Source: Polynucleobacter sp. AP-Elch-400A-B2 (GTDB lineage Bacteria > Pseudomonadota > Gammaproteobacteria > Burkholderiales > Burkholderiaceae). Taken from it: DNA of 64,000 nucleotides. Below the pieces are notes generated by a model. That model saw only the letters and a program-made list of their open reading frames with translations. It had not been told where the DNA came from and did not search any database. This document shows positions 17,550 through 26,824 of this stretch, piece by piece (positions within the stretch are counted from its first letter, which is position 1; each line of letters opens with the position of its first letter). The position numbers and the translations under genes are program-made. The stretch is taken from the NCBI RefSeq assembly GCF_018688355.1, contig NZ_CP061317.1, forward strand, positions 352,272 to 416,271. Reading direction: 5' to 3'.

Positions 17550-18113
17550 ATGATTAAGAATCCATTTGACCTGAATGTAATAGCAAATCAGACCAAGGGC
17601 ATGAAGGCTGCTCAGGCAGCTGGCCAGGTAGCACTAACAAGCGCTCAAGAGATTGCTCAACTAAATCAGCGAGCTGCACAAGAGCTCTCCTCCCGAATGC
17701 AAGCCAAAGTAGCAGAGCTCATGAAAACGCAGGATCCTAAGTCAGTATTTGATTCTGTACATGCTGAGGTTTTGCAAGATGCAGCAAAAGAGGTGGCCGA
17801 GTATCAGTCCCAACTATTCCAAGCCTTCGCTAGCGGAAATAAAGAGTTGGCAAAAATTGCCGAGACAATGATTAAAGAGTCGCAGCATGACTTAATTCAT
17901 TTTGTGAACGAGGCAACACAAAATTCTCCTGCGGGTGCTGAGCCATATACCTCGATATTTAAAACCTCTTTTAATAATGCATTGCAGAATTTTGATCAGA
18001 TTCGTGCGGCTATGACAGATTCATTTTCAAACTTTGAGAAGAGTATGGAGCATATGAATCAATTTTCGGCTGGGCAGAAAGATGGCTCCGCACAAAAACC
18101 GAAGAAAAAATAG
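17550..18113 (+). CDS. Phasin family protein
   Basis: This 187-residue, Ala/Gln-rich helical protein starts in the phasin pattern (the segment IAQLNQRAAQELSSRM and the FQAFASGNKELA helix) and ends in a lysine-rich tail (QKPKKK). Phasins coat polyhydroxyalkanoate granules and control their size and number. Its presence suggests that the organism stores PHA, although no PHA synthase lies in this window. A GGGAGATACGC ribosome site precedes the ATG. It converges with the SbtA gene, 6 bases away. Confidence 0.85.
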   Translation: MIKNPFDLNVIANQTKGMKAAQAAGQVALTSAQEIAQLNQRAAQELSSRMQAKVAELMKTQDPKSVFDSVHAEVLQDAAKEVAEYQSQLFQAFASGNKELAKIAETMIKESQHDLIHFVNEATQNSPAGAEPYTSIFKTSFNNALQNFDQIRAAMTDSFSNFEKSMEHMNQFSAGQKDGSAQKPKKK

Positions 18114-18119
18114 GGCTGC

Positions 18120-19088
18120 TTACATTATCAGCTTGGCAATCATGGCGTAAAGAGGGATGCCCAAAATAATATTGAATGGGAAGGTGATGCCTAAAGACAT
18201 GCCCATATAAAGGGCTGGATTCACCTCCGGCAATGCATGTCGCAACACTGCTGGTACGGCAATATAAGAGGCGCTTGAAGCAAGTACCATCAGCAAAATA
18301 GTATTGCCAAGTGGCAGGCCAATTAACTTGCACAAGCCCAGTGCGATCAAGGCATGTGAAAGCGGGGAGGCAATGGCGTAGATCAGAGTGATGGGGGGTT
18401 TGCCATATAAGCCCTTCATATTTCGTGCCGCCATTAAGCCCATATCCAAGAGAAAAAATGCGAGCATCCCCTTAAAAAGATCAATAGAAAACGGTGCCAT
18501 GAGTTTTTGACCGGCATCTCCGCTCACGAGGCCTACTACCATTGAGCCAAGCAGCAGAAGCTGCGCACCATCAGTGAAAGATTCATGCAGGATTTTTGAG
18601 ATGCCTGTTTGTTGAAGTCCTGATTGAGTTTGTTTTGCATGCGCAGCCCTTGCTTTGTTTGCCAGAACAATCGCCAGGATGATCGCCGGGGACTCCATGA
18701 GTGCCATTGCTGCTGCCATATGACCACCATAACTGATGTCGAGTTGATCTAAGTATTGGGTAGCCGTAATGAATGTGACCGCACTGACCGAGCCGTAGGT
18801 TGCGGCTACAGCTGCCGCATCAAAAGTATTGAGTTTGGTTCTGAGGATTTGGTAGCCAATGATAGGTATCAAGATGGCTAAAAAGATAGCGAGGCCTAGT
18901 GAGAGGACGATTTCTGTTGTAAAGCCTGACTTATGTAAGGCAAATCCTCCCTTGAGGCCTAATGCCATCAAGAGGTAGAGCGAAAGAAATCGTGCAATCG
19001 GTGGCGGAATTTCTAGGTTGGACTTAACAGCGCCAGCAAATGCGCCAAATAGAAAAAAGAGAATTGCGGGATCTAAGAAATTTGCCAT
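18120..19088 (-). CDS. Sodium-dependent bicarbonate transporter, SbtA type
   Basis: This 322-residue inner-membrane protein has about ten helices and belongs to the DUF897/SbtA family, whose cyanobacterial member is a Na+/HCO3- symporter. Recognisable parts are the N-terminal FLDPAILFFLFGAFAG and the repeat region AAVAATYGSVSAVTFITA. In this heterotroph it would bring in bicarbonate for carboxylases. The SbtB regulatory partner is not present. The ATG lies 3 bases after the stop codon of the NhaR-type regulator, so the two form an operon and the regulator probably controls the transporter. Confidence 0.88.
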   Translation of the reverse strand: MANFLDPAILFFLFGAFAGAVKSNLEIPPPIARFLSLYLLMALGLKGGFALHKSGFTTEIVLSLGLAIFLAILIPIIGYQILRTKLNTFDAAAVAATYGSVSAVTFITATQYLDQLDISYGGHMAAAMALMESPAIILAIVLANKARAAHAKQTQSGLQQTGISKILHESFTDGAQLLLLGSMVVGLVSGDAGQKLMAPFSIDLFKGMLAFFLLDMGLMAARNMKGLYGKPPITLIYAIASPLSHALIALGLCKLIGLPLGNTILLMVLASSASYIAVPAVLRHALPEVNPALYMGMSLGITFPFNIILGIPLYAMIAKLIM

Positions 19089-19091
19089 GGT

Positions 19092-19964
19092 TTAACGCCT
19101 AATAATTGCTTCTACGAGTGGGTGCTGAATTTTCTTTTCTGAGCGAATAGCATAGAAATATTCGTAAACATGCTCACATTTGCCAATCATTTCAATATGA
19201 TAGGTTTCTTGTAAATCTTTCTTGATACTTTCCCCGGCTGGAAAGACTCCGAGCCCGCTAGCTGCAAAGGTATTTAGTAGGGCGCTATCTTCAAACTCCC
19301 CTGTAATGTTAGGGTTGATGCTATTTTCAGCAAACCACTGATCTATCAAGTGTCTCACCTTTGAGTGGGCAGTGGGTAGTAGGATAGGTAATTCATTAAG
19401 ACATTCCGGAAATGGGTTTTTAGATTGCTTGAGTAGTTCCTTGGGGCCAAACCACGCGATTGATGACTTTACTAACTCTTCGCTGTAGACATGAAGATTT
19501 TTGTTAGCAGGGGCAGGCCTATCAGCGAGAATTATGTCTAAGCGATGCAGGGCTAGATCGGCAAGGAGATCTTCAAATTCACCGTCATGTGCAATCAACT
19601 GCACATCATTCTTTTTCAGAATGGGTTCTAGTAGTTTCCGAGTCATGAGCTTAGAGAGGCCATCGGAGACACCAACGGTAATTTTGATTTTGCGGGAGCT
19701 GGCAGCCTCTCTCACTGCTTCAGGCAGTCGCTCACCTAGGAGAAAAATCTGATCGGCAATTTCTAGGGCTGCAAATCCAGATTCCGTAAGCGTAATGCCG
19801 CGACCAGCTGGCTTAAATAGGAGATAACCGAGTGATTTCTCTAATTCATGCACTTGAGCGCTAATCGTCTGAATCGCGATATTGAGACGTTCAGCGGCCC
19901 GAGACATGCTGCCTTCTTTGGCTACTACCCAAAAGTAGTAAAGGTGACGGTAGTTATAGAGCAT
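19092..19964 (-). CDS. LysR-type regulator, NhaR subgroup
   Basis: This 290-residue LysR-family protein has an N-terminal winged HTH (residues 1-62: YRHLYYFWVVAKEGSMSRAAERLNI) that closely follows NhaR, the Na+-responsive activator of the antiporter gene nhaA in E. coli. A LysR substrate-binding domain follows. Here it is co-transcribed with an SbtA-type Na+/bicarbonate transporter instead of an antiporter, so it may sense Na+ or bicarbonate and drive that gene. It is divergent from the TerC-USP gene, with 118 bases between the starts. Confidence 0.87.
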   Translation of the reverse strand: MLYNYRHLYYFWVVAKEGSMSRAAERLNIAIQTISAQVHELEKSLGYLLFKPAGRGITLTESGFAALEIADQIFLLGERLPEAVREAASSRKIKITVGVSDGLSKLMTRKLLEPILKKNDVQLIAHDGEFEDLLADLALHRLDIILADRPAPANKNLHVYSEELVKSSIAWFGPKELLKQSKNPFPECLNELPILLPTAHSKVRHLIDQWFAENSINPNITGEFEDSALLNTFAASGLGVFPAGESIKKDLQETYHIEMIGKCEHVYEYFYAIRSEKKIQHPLVEAIIRR

Positions 19965-20082
19965 TTAATTGTCAGGTTTTTACGAAATTACTATCAATAT
20001 ATATCTGCTTTTAACTTAAATCAAATCGGCCTAAATTAAGCCCATAGAAATCCATGCAATTCATGGATGATTTTTAGGGGAG

Positions 20083-21354
20083 ATGACATTGGAACTATTT
20101 AGCCCGGAGTTTTTTTCGGCATTACTGGCAATTATTGTCATTGACTTGGTGCTTGCGGGTGATAACGCCATTGTCATTGCGATGGCTGCGAGAAATCTGC
20201 CAGCGCATCTGCAGAAAAAAGCCATCATTTGGGGCGCTGTTGGCGCAATTGCAGTGAGAAGCGCCATGACACTGGTGGTGGTCTATTTATTGAAGATCCC
20301 TGGTTTGATGCTGATAGGCGGCTTATTGTTGGTTTGGATTGCATATCGTCTACTGAATCCCGAGCAAGAAAATGATGAGCACGGTAATGCCTCCACTACC
20401 TTTTGGGGTGCAATGAAAACCATTGTGATTGCCGATGCCATCATGGGTCTGGATAACGTACTTGCGGTAGCAGGTGCATCACACGGCAGTTATGTGCTCG
20501 TCGTATTAGGTCTCCTCATCAGTATTCCAGTTGTTATCTGGGGCTCTACACAAATACTCAAACTCGTTGAACGCTATCCTTCTGTGACTTACTTGGGCGC
20601 TACTGTACTTGCTTGGACGGCTGCAAAAATGATGATTTCAGAGCCTATTTCTCAAGAGTGGCTTGCTTCTCAGAGTCCAGTCTTGGAACACCTCATTCAA
20701 GTGGTAGTTGTATTAGGTGTGTTAACTAGCGGCTTTGTTAGAAGTAGACGTGCGCTTGAAGAGGTCATTGCTCCTTCGGTTGTTATTCCGGAGTCTGCAA
20801 ATATTGTTTCATCACAGCAACCCACTTATTTTGGAGAAAGCAATATGAATAAAATTCTGATTCCAGTAGACGGTTCAAAAAATTCAGAGATGGCAGTAAA
20901 GCATGCTGTAAAGACTTATGGTCAAGATCCTAATGCGTATTTTCATCTATGCAATGTACAGCCTGCCTTGTATCATCACATCGGAAAATTTTTAAGTAAG
21001 CAAACAATTCATGAGTGGCATGCTGAGCGGGCAGCTCAAGCGTCAGCATCTGCATCCGCTTATCTCGAAAGGCAGGGTCTGAACTTTTCGTTTACCTATG
21101 TTTGCGGAGACAAGGGTGCTGCTATTCGTGATGAGGCTGCGCGACTTGAATGTCATCGCATCGTACTTGGTACTTCAAAGAAAAACTCTCTGAGCCGTTT
21201 ATTTGAAAACTCCACAGCTGCCAAGCTACTAGAAATCAGTGATATTCCGTTAGAGGTAGTCACCGGCAGCTCCTTGCCTGCTCTTGAGCGTTGGGGCATC
21301 CCAGCTCTCGGTGCTGGTGCTGCAACAGCCTTGATGGCTGTAGTGATCGACTAG
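20083..21354 (+). CDS. TerC family membrane protein fused to a universal stress (USP) domain
   Basis: This 423-residue fusion starts with a TerC/YjbE-type integral membrane domain (residues 1-230) with the two conserved acidic motifs LVLAGDNAIVIAMA and ADAIMGLDNVLAVAG; TerC proteins are linked to manganese or other metal export. Residues about 255-400 form a USP domain (KILIPVDGSKNSEMAVKHA, GSSLP), and a short hydrophobic tail follows. The ATG at 20083 sits almost on top of AGGGGAG; a TTG at 20089 has better spacing. Inside the gene, TTGGAGAAAG followed by ATG at 20845 could start a free USP protein. Confidence 0.85.
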   Translation: MTLELFSPEFFSALLAIIVIDLVLAGDNAIVIAMAARNLPAHLQKKAIIWGAVGAIAVRSAMTLVVVYLLKIPGLMLIGGLLLVWIAYRLLNPEQENDEHGNASTTFWGAMKTIVIADAIMGLDNVLAVAGASHGSYVLVVLGLLISIPVVIWGSTQILKLVERYPSVTYLGATVLAWTAAKMMISEPISQEWLASQSPVLEHLIQVVVVLGVLTSGFVRSRRALEEVIAPSVVIPESANIVSSQQPTYFGESNMNKILIPVDGSKNSEMAVKHAVKTYGQDPNAYFHLCNVQPALYHHIGKFLSKQTIHEWHAERAAQASASASAYLERQGLNFSFTYVCGDKGAAIRDEAARLECHRIVLGTSKKNSLSRLFENSTAAKLLEISDIPLEVVTGSSLPALERWGIPALGAGAATALMAVVID

Positions 21355-21375
21355 TTTTTCCTGCCGCTCTCTTTT

Positions 21376-21401
21376 TGCCCTCTTCTTGAGGGCATTTTTT
21401 T
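21376..21401 (+). terminator. Rho-independent terminator of the TerC-USP gene
   Basis: A 7-bp GC-rich stem TGCCCTC / GAGGGCA with a 5-base loop is followed by a run of T residues, about 20 bases after the stop codon. Confidence 0.9.
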
Positions 21402-21500
21402 ATACGTAAATTTATTTAACTAATAAGCTTGCTCGTAAATTCTTAGGTATGATGGCTTTATAGATTTATTTAATAATTACCAATCATCTTGGAGCTTGTT

Positions 21501-21899
21501 TTGAAAAATATCATCGATCGCATTGATCACATTGTTCTGACCGTAACTGATATTGAGCTTACAACTCAGTGGTATGAAAAAGCATTGGGTTTTGAGCGCG
21601 AGTTTTTTACTGGACCAGAAGGGCAGCCACGTTATTCATTGCGTTTCGGGCAGTTAAAAATTAATCTTCAGGATAAAAATACTGAAACACCTACCAAGGC
21701 TAAAGTGCCTACGATTGGTTCGGGAGACTTTTGTTTGATTTCAGCAATTCCCTTAGATGACTTTATTGCGCATCTGCAGAAGCATGCTGTTGCTATTGAT
21801 GTTGGGCCTGTACCAAGACGAGGTGCCCTTGGACCCATTCGTTCGGTCTACTTACGTGACCCAGATAATAATCTCGTAGAGGTTGCTGAATACGTCTAG
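21501..21899 (+). CDS. VOC family protein (glyoxalase/bleomycin-resistance fold)
   Basis: This 132-residue single VOC module has the metal-ligand pattern IDHIVLTVTDIELTTQWYEKALGF at the start and SVYLRDPDNNLVEVAEY at the end, so H and E ligands are present. Such enzymes act on glyoxals, aromatic diols or antibiotics, and the substrate cannot be told here. The TTG at 21501 is preferred to one at 21489 because GGAG at 21491-21494 then stands 6 bases upstream. It ends 4 bases into the convergent dehalogenase gene. Confidence 0.85.
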   Translation: MKNIIDRIDHIVLTVTDIELTTQWYEKALGFEREFFTGPEGQPRYSLRFGQLKINLQDKNTETPTKAKVPTIGSGDFCLISAIPLDDFIAHLQKHAVAIDVGPVPRRGALGPIRSVYLRDPDNNLVEVAEYV

Positions 21900-22615
21900 T
21901 GTTTATCTGGATCTGATACGCCTAACTGGCGCGCAAGATCCAGAAAGTCTTTTGCATGGTAGTTGGTAAATTGCTCCACATGTAGATCATTACGCAAATG
22001 ATTCTTACCAAACTCCAGCGGGCGCTCAATAAAAGCTGTTTGTAACCCACAGGCATGGGCAGCCTCTAGATCATCCTTATGCGCTGCTACCAACATGACC
22101 TCTTCAGCAGAAAGATTGAAGATGTCCGCAACGCCTAAATAGGTTTCTGGATCTGGTTTGTAGTGACGGAAAACTTCAGCTGAAAGAATTAAGTCCCATG
22201 GCAAACCTGCGTTTTTTGCCATATTAGCTAATAAGCCCATATTGCCATTTGAGAGAGTGACGATCGTGAACTGACTTTTGAGCTTGTGCAGACCCTCGAC
22301 AGCCTCTGGCCAGGGATTCAGTCTATGCCAAACGAGATTGAGATCTTGTATTTGACTTTCAGATAAAGAGTCGATTTTGAATGTCTTGAGAACATCCATC
22401 AGGATCATGTGATGGAGATCATCAATTTTGGTCCAAGGCAGTTCTCCAGAGCGTACCCGAGCCATCGCCGGCCTATAACCTTGCCGCCAGGCTGTAGCAA
22501 ATGCATTGGGATCAACCGGAAGCCCCAGTCGAGTCACCTCAGCAGCTATAGAGCCATGCCAGTCGACTACCGTGCCAAACACATCAAATGCTAGTACCTT
22601 AGGTGCTTTGTTCAT
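21896..22615 (-). CDS. Haloacid dehalogenase type II-like HAD hydrolase
   Basis: This 239-residue HAD-superfamily protein has the catalytic nucleophile D11 in LAFDVFGTVVDW and motif II TLSNGN. The later region MLVAAHKDDLEAAHACGLQTAF has the form typical of L-2-haloacid dehalogenases. Such enzymes hydrolyse 2-haloacids to 2-hydroxyacids, while relatives dephosphorylate small molecules. A large D-2-hydroxyacid dehydrogenase gene lies divergently 121 bases away, which fits product use, but this link is inference. Confidence 0.85.
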   Translation of the reverse strand: MNKAPKVLAFDVFGTVVDWHGSIAAEVTRLGLPVDPNAFATAWRQGYRPAMARVRSGELPWTKIDDLHHMILMDVLKTFKIDSLSESQIQDLNLVWHRLNPWPEAVEGLHKLKSQFTIVTLSNGNMGLLANMAKNAGLPWDLILSAEVFRHYKPDPETYLGVADIFNLSAEEVMLVAAHKDDLEAAHACGLQTAFIERPLEFGKNHLRNDLHVEQFTNYHAKDFLDLARQLGVSDPDKH

Positions 22616-22736
22616 GAGGAAGATTCTTGCTTGCTATGGGGCTTTTGTCAAACAAGGGGCTTAAACAGAAATGGCTGGGAGTTGATAAAATATTCAATGC
22701 CCTTAAAGGGGTCATTGCATCTAACAAGGATTGAAT

Positions 22737-25637
22737 ATGGGTGGTATTTCTCAGTGGGAGCAGCTCAACGTTGAGCTCACAGCGGCTCTTGGAAGCTCCG
22801 CTCATTTTGATACGGCTCATCAGGCGGTTTATGCCTCAGAGGCTTCTAATTACCGTCAAATTCCGATTGGGGTTGTTACTCCGAAAAATACCGAAGAATT
22901 TATTAAAGGTATCGAGATTTGTCATCGCAATAAGGCTCCAGTACTCATGCGTGGTGCCGGCACCTCCATGAATGGCCAGACGGTCAATAATGCGGTGGTC
23001 TTTGATATCTCAAAGTATTGCAACCATATTCTTGCTCTAGATCCAGTAGCTGGTAATGCTGTTGTTGAACCTGGAGTCATCTGCGATTCACTGCGTGATG
23101 CTGCTGAGTTGCATGGCTTAACTTTTGCACCAGATCCTTCTACTCATAGCCGTTGTACTTTAGGTGGCATGGTAGCCAATAATTCTTGTGGCGCCCATTC
23201 GGTGATGGCAGGCAAGACACTGGAAAATACTGAAGCTTTAGAAATTCTGACTTACGACGGTGAGCGTTTTTGGGTTGGCCCAACATCCGATCAAGAATTG
23301 CAAGATATCATTGCTGCTGGTGGACGTAAAGGTCAGATCTATCAAGACTTGCTGACTTTACGTGATCGCTATGCTGATCTCATTCGTGCGCGCTTTCCGA
23401 ATATTAAACGTCGCGTCTCTGGTTACAACTTAGATCAGCTCTTGCCGGAGAATGGATTTAACGTTGCCAAGGCCTTGGTTGGTACTGAGGGAACCTGTGC
23501 ATTAACGCTCGCTGCCAAGGTGAGATTAGTGAAGAGCCCTGCTAAACGGGTTGTATTGGTATTGGGATTCGAAGATATCTATTTAGCAGGCGATGCTGTA
23601 CCCGAGTACCAATCTTTTAATCCCATTGCAATTGAAGGTTTGGATTACAAAATCATCCGCGGCTTGCAAGAGCGTAATTTAGCAAAGGCGGAGATCGACT
23701 TACTACCAGCCGGAAATGCTTGGGTAGTTGTGGAGTTTGGTGATGATACTATTGAGGGCGCAATTGCTCAGGCTGAAAAAGCACAGGAGTATTTCAAAGT
23801 AAGGACTAAGGGCCCAATACCATCAACTTGGTTAGAGTCTGATCCATTAGTACAAAAGCGTATTTGGTCGATTCGTGAAAATGGTGCATCTGCCACCCAT
23901 TTATCCATTGATCCAAATTCTCCTGATCCAGTAGTAGGGTGGGAAGATGCTGCGGTTGATCCAGCGCGTTTGGGTGAGTACCTGCGAGCTTTCCAGAAGC
24001 TAGTGGACTCTTACGAATATGAAACCTCGCTTTATGGACACTTTGGTGATGGGTGTATTCATGCGCGTATTACCTTTAACTTTCGATCTGCAGAAGGCGT
24101 TGCCAAATTTAGATCTTTTATTCGTGACGCGGCAACCTTAGTGGTTGCATTTGGCGGTTCGCTCACGGGCGAGCATGGTGACGGTCAGGCCAGAGCAGAA
24201 TTTCTCCCTATTATGTTTGGCGAAGAGTTGATGGGCGCGATGCATGGGTTCAAGCGCATCTGGGATCCTCAAAATAAACTCAATCCTGGCAAAGTGGTTC
24301 ATCCTTATCGCGTAGATGAGAATTTACGCATGGGCCCGGAATATAAGATCGTTAATATCAAGACGCGTCTGAATTTCTTGAGCCAAGAGGGCAACGGCTT
24401 CCAGAGAGCGGTTGAACGTTGTGTTGGTATGGGTAAGTGCCGTAGTGAAAAAGTAGGCACGATGTGTCCAAGTTATCGAGCCACAAAAGAAGAGCGTTTC
24501 TCTACTCGTGGACGCTCACGCCTCTTTTGGGAAATGATTCAGGGCGAAGTTATTCAAGATGGCTGGGAAAGTAAAGAGCTTAAAGAAGCTCTAGATACCT
24601 GCCTCTCTTGTAAAGGCTGTAAGAGTGACTGTCCTGCTCACGTTGACATGGCTTCCTATAAGGCCGAGTTCTTATCGCATTATCACGAGACCAATAGCAG
24701 ACCTCGTCAGGCTCTGACCATGGGTCGCATTGGTGATTGGGCGCCGCTGGCAAGCAAGCTCTCTTGGTTGATGAATGGCATCATGCAAACGCCCGTAATT
24801 TCTAATATTGCTAAATGGGTTGGTGGCGTAGCGCAAGAGCGTAGCCTGCCTAAGTTTGCAAGTCAGTCATTTAGAAGCCAATTTAGGCAATCCAAGAATT
24901 CCAGTATTGGTCAGAAGAAAGTGATTCTTTGGGTAGATACATTCTGCGAGCATTTTCATCCAGAGGTTGCTAATGCAGCAGTGGAAGTACTTGCTCATGC
25001 AGGCTTTGAGGCGACCTTGCCAAAAACGCCTTTGTGCTGCGGCCGTCCTTTATATGATTTCGGTTATCTAGATCTTGCCAAGCAGAAACTAGAGAAAATT
25101 CTAGATGTAATCGGAAGTGAGATTAGTGAAAATCCTAATTCGCCTATCGCAGTGGTCGGTCTTGAGCCAGGCTGTATGTCGGTATTTAAAGATGAATTAC
25201 TGAAGTTTTTCCCAAATGACCCAAGAGCAACTCTTTTAGCATCGAGTAGCTATTTGTTGGGGGATTTCTTACATGAGCAAGGCTATACCCCACCGCCGCT
25301 AGACTGTAATGTCTTAGTCCACTCACATTGCCATCAGAAATCACTATTCGGCACTAAGGGTGATGTAGCACTGTTAGCTGCTTTGGGTGCTAAAGCAAAC
25401 TTTATTGATAGCGGTTGCTGCGGCATGGCAGGCTCATTTGGATTTAATCCAGAGCATATCGGCATATCCAAAGCGGTTGGCGAACTCGTTTTGCTGCCAG
25501 CAATTCGGTCTGCCGAGCAAGAGACCATCATTCTGACTAATGGCTTTAGTTGTAGAGAGCAGATTGAGCAAGAGACTGGGCGCAAGGTCAAGCATTTGGC
25601 TGAGTTGCTGTTGATGGCACATCAATCTGAAATGTAG
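22737..25637 (+). CDS. FAD-binding and Fe-S oxidoreductase (D-2-hydroxyacid dehydrogenase, YdiJ/D2HGDH type)
   Basis: This 966-residue protein has an FAD_binding_4 domain (about 40-230; GAGTSMNGQTVNNAVVFD), an FAD-oxidase C domain (about 260-530; YGHFGDGCIHARI, GEHGDGQAR), and two 4Fe-4S clusters (CVGMGKCRSEKVGTMCPSYR and CLSCKGCKSDCPAHVD). It ends with two CCG-type cysteine-rich motifs (LCCGRPLYDFGYLD, SGCCGMAGSFG). It oxidises a D-2-hydroxyacid such as 2-hydroxyglutarate or lactate and passes electrons to a quinone or carrier. The ATG at 22737 has AAGGA 6 bases upstream and is preferred over the TTG at 22731. Confidence 0.9.
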   Translation: MGGISQWEQLNVELTAALGSSAHFDTAHQAVYASEASNYRQIPIGVVTPKNTEEFIKGIEICHRNKAPVLMRGAGTSMNGQTVNNAVVFDISKYCNHILALDPVAGNAVVEPGVICDSLRDAAELHGLTFAPDPSTHSRCTLGGMVANNSCGAHSVMAGKTLENTEALEILTYDGERFWVGPTSDQELQDIIAAGGRKGQIYQDLLTLRDRYADLIRARFPNIKRRVSGYNLDQLLPENGFNVAKALVGTEGTCALTLAAKVRLVKSPAKRVVLVLGFEDIYLAGDAVPEYQSFNPIAIEGLDYKIIRGLQERNLAKAEIDLLPAGNAWVVVEFGDDTIEGAIAQAEKAQEYFKVRTKGPIPSTWLESDPLVQKRIWSIRENGASATHLSIDPNSPDPVVGWEDAAVDPARLGEYLRAFQKLVDSYEYETSLYGHFGDGCIHARITFNFRSAEGVAKFRSFIRDAATLVVAFGGSLTGEHGDGQARAEFLPIMFGEELMGAMHGFKRIWDPQNKLNPGKVVHPYRVDENLRMGPEYKIVNIKTRLNFLSQEGNGFQRAVERCVGMGKCRSEKVGTMCPSYRATKEERFSTRGRSRLFWEMIQGEVIQDGWESKELKEALDTCLSCKGCKSDCPAHVDMASYKAEFLSHYHETNSRPRQALTMGRIGDWAPLASKLSWLMNGIMQTPVISNIAKWVGGVAQERSLPKFASQSFRSQFRQSKNSSIGQKKVILWVDTFCEHFHPEVANAAVEVLAHAGFEATLPKTPLCCGRPLYDFGYLDLAKQKLEKILDVIGSEISENPNSPIAVVGLEPGCMSVFKDELLKFFPNDPRATLLASSSYLLGDFLHEQGYTPPPLDCNVLVHSHCHQKSLFGTKGDVALLAALGAKANFIDSGCCGMAGSFGFNPEHIGISKAVGELVLLPAIRSAEQETIILTNGFSCREQIEQETGRKVKHLAELLLMAHQSEM

Positions 25638-25799
25638 TTAGTAGATACTCACTTTTATTACCCATACATTCCAATAACCATTAAGACCACTATTTAAATT
25701 TCGTAAAGATAGTCTAGATAAAGATAAAATAGTAGTCCGGCGGGAATATTGGAGCAAGTAGCTTATTGCTTCATTGCACGATAGTTAAAGGAATGAAAA

Positions 25800-26249
25800 A
25801 TGGTTTTCAAAAAATCACAGTCTATTAAGTTTCTACAGCCCACAATGGAGTCCTTTGAAACAATAGTGGGCCCAGCTACCGAGGTTCATGGACGAATTGT
25901 TGCGAACGAAAGTTTACGCATTGATGGTCGCGTGGTTGGAAATATAGAATCACGCCAAGGAAAAAACGTGAGCATTGCTCTCGGGCGCACTGGTGTGGTG
26001 CAAGGCGATATCAATGCTTTTAGGGTACTAGTTGCGGGACGAGTTGAGGGTAATATTTATGCCACTGAGCGCGTGGAGTTGCATGAGGGGGCAGAAGTGC
26101 GTGGAGATATTACTTATGGCCAACTCGGAATCGAGCATGGTGCCAAGTTAAACGGTTTAATGATTTCCAAAAGTAGTGATGAACCAGAGGGCGCAACTGA
26201 TTCAACCGCAATTTTCCAGGCAAATTGGAATAAAATTAAAAGTCAGTAA
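25800..26249 (+). CDS. Bactofilin 1
   Basis: This 149-residue protein belongs to the bactofilin (DUF583) family of self-polymerising beta-helix scaffold proteins. The repeated short beta strands are visible (VHGRIVANESLRIDGRVVGNIES, VVQGDINAFRVLVAGRVEGNI, GAEVRGDITYGQLGIEHGAKLNG). An N-terminal charged segment (FKKSQSIKFLQ) could bind the membrane. Bactofilins guide wall synthesis, stalk or pole structures, or chromosome organisation. It has the ribosome site AAAGGA. Two more bactofilin genes lie within 2.7 kb. Confidence 0.93.
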   Translation: MVFKKSQSIKFLQPTMESFETIVGPATEVHGRIVANESLRIDGRVVGNIESRQGKNVSIALGRTGVVQGDINAFRVLVAGRVEGNIYATERVELHEGAEVRGDITYGQLGIEHGAKLNGLMISKSSDEPEGATDSTAIFQANWNKIKSQ

Positions 26250-26318
26250 TTTGTGAATGCCCGCCAATAGTGCTCAAAAGATCCTTACAAGAAGGGAAAT
26301 TTTGTCTAAAAGCTGCAT

Positions 26319-26720
26319 TTATTCGGTATCGCTATTCTCATCTTTTGGCTGAATGTCAGTTTCAGTAGGATGACTGACAGAAGATACGGGGGCATCAATT
26401 AAGCGTAGCTCACCACTAAGCTTCGCTCCTTTTTCTACACTCATTTCAGCATATTGTGTAAGACCAGTAATTTTTGCACTGGATCGAACATTCAAATGAT
26501 TCGTGACATTAAGACCTTGGGTAACTTCACCGCGGACTTCAACAACTTCGGCGTTGATTCTTCCATTAACAATTCCTGAGGTGTCAACCAAGACTTCTTT
26601 GGTATTCAGTTCACCTTCCACAAGGCCTGCAACCACTGCCATTTCTGGTACCTCAAAGGTGCCCCTGACAATGACCCCTTCACCTACAAAAAGTGACCCC
26701 TTAGGATTGTTATCTGCCAT
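26319..26720 (-). CDS. Bactofilin 2
   Basis: This 133-residue bactofilin has the repeating beta pattern GVIVRGTFEVPEMAVVAGLVEGELNTKEVLVDTSGIV and an acidic, disordered tail (QPKDENSDTE). The ATG at 26720 is chosen over the adjoining ATG at 26723 because AGGA then stands 6 bases upstream. It lies on the opposite strand to the other two bactofilins and converges with bactofilin 1, so it is probably expressed independently. Confidence 0.9.
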   Translation of the reverse strand: MADNNPKGSLFVGEGVIVRGTFEVPEMAVVAGLVEGELNTKEVLVDTSGIVNGRINAEVVEVRGEVTQGLNVTNHLNVRSSAKITGLTQYAEMSVEKGAKLSGELRLIDAPVSSVSHPTETDIQPKDENSDTE

Positions 26721-26824
26721 CATATTTCCTGAATAAGTTAGTACCAGCTAATAATATAACAATACTAACAACTTATAGGGAAGCTCGGAGGGTCGTGACA
26801 CTGTCTGAGCTATCGGTATAAAAG

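Noticed and set aside
19965..20082. Possible yybP-ykoY manganese riboswitch before the TerC-USP gene
   Set aside because: Only 118 bases shared with a divergent promoter; a small ATCCATG/CATGGAT hairpin is present but none of the conserved riboswitch core could be recognised.
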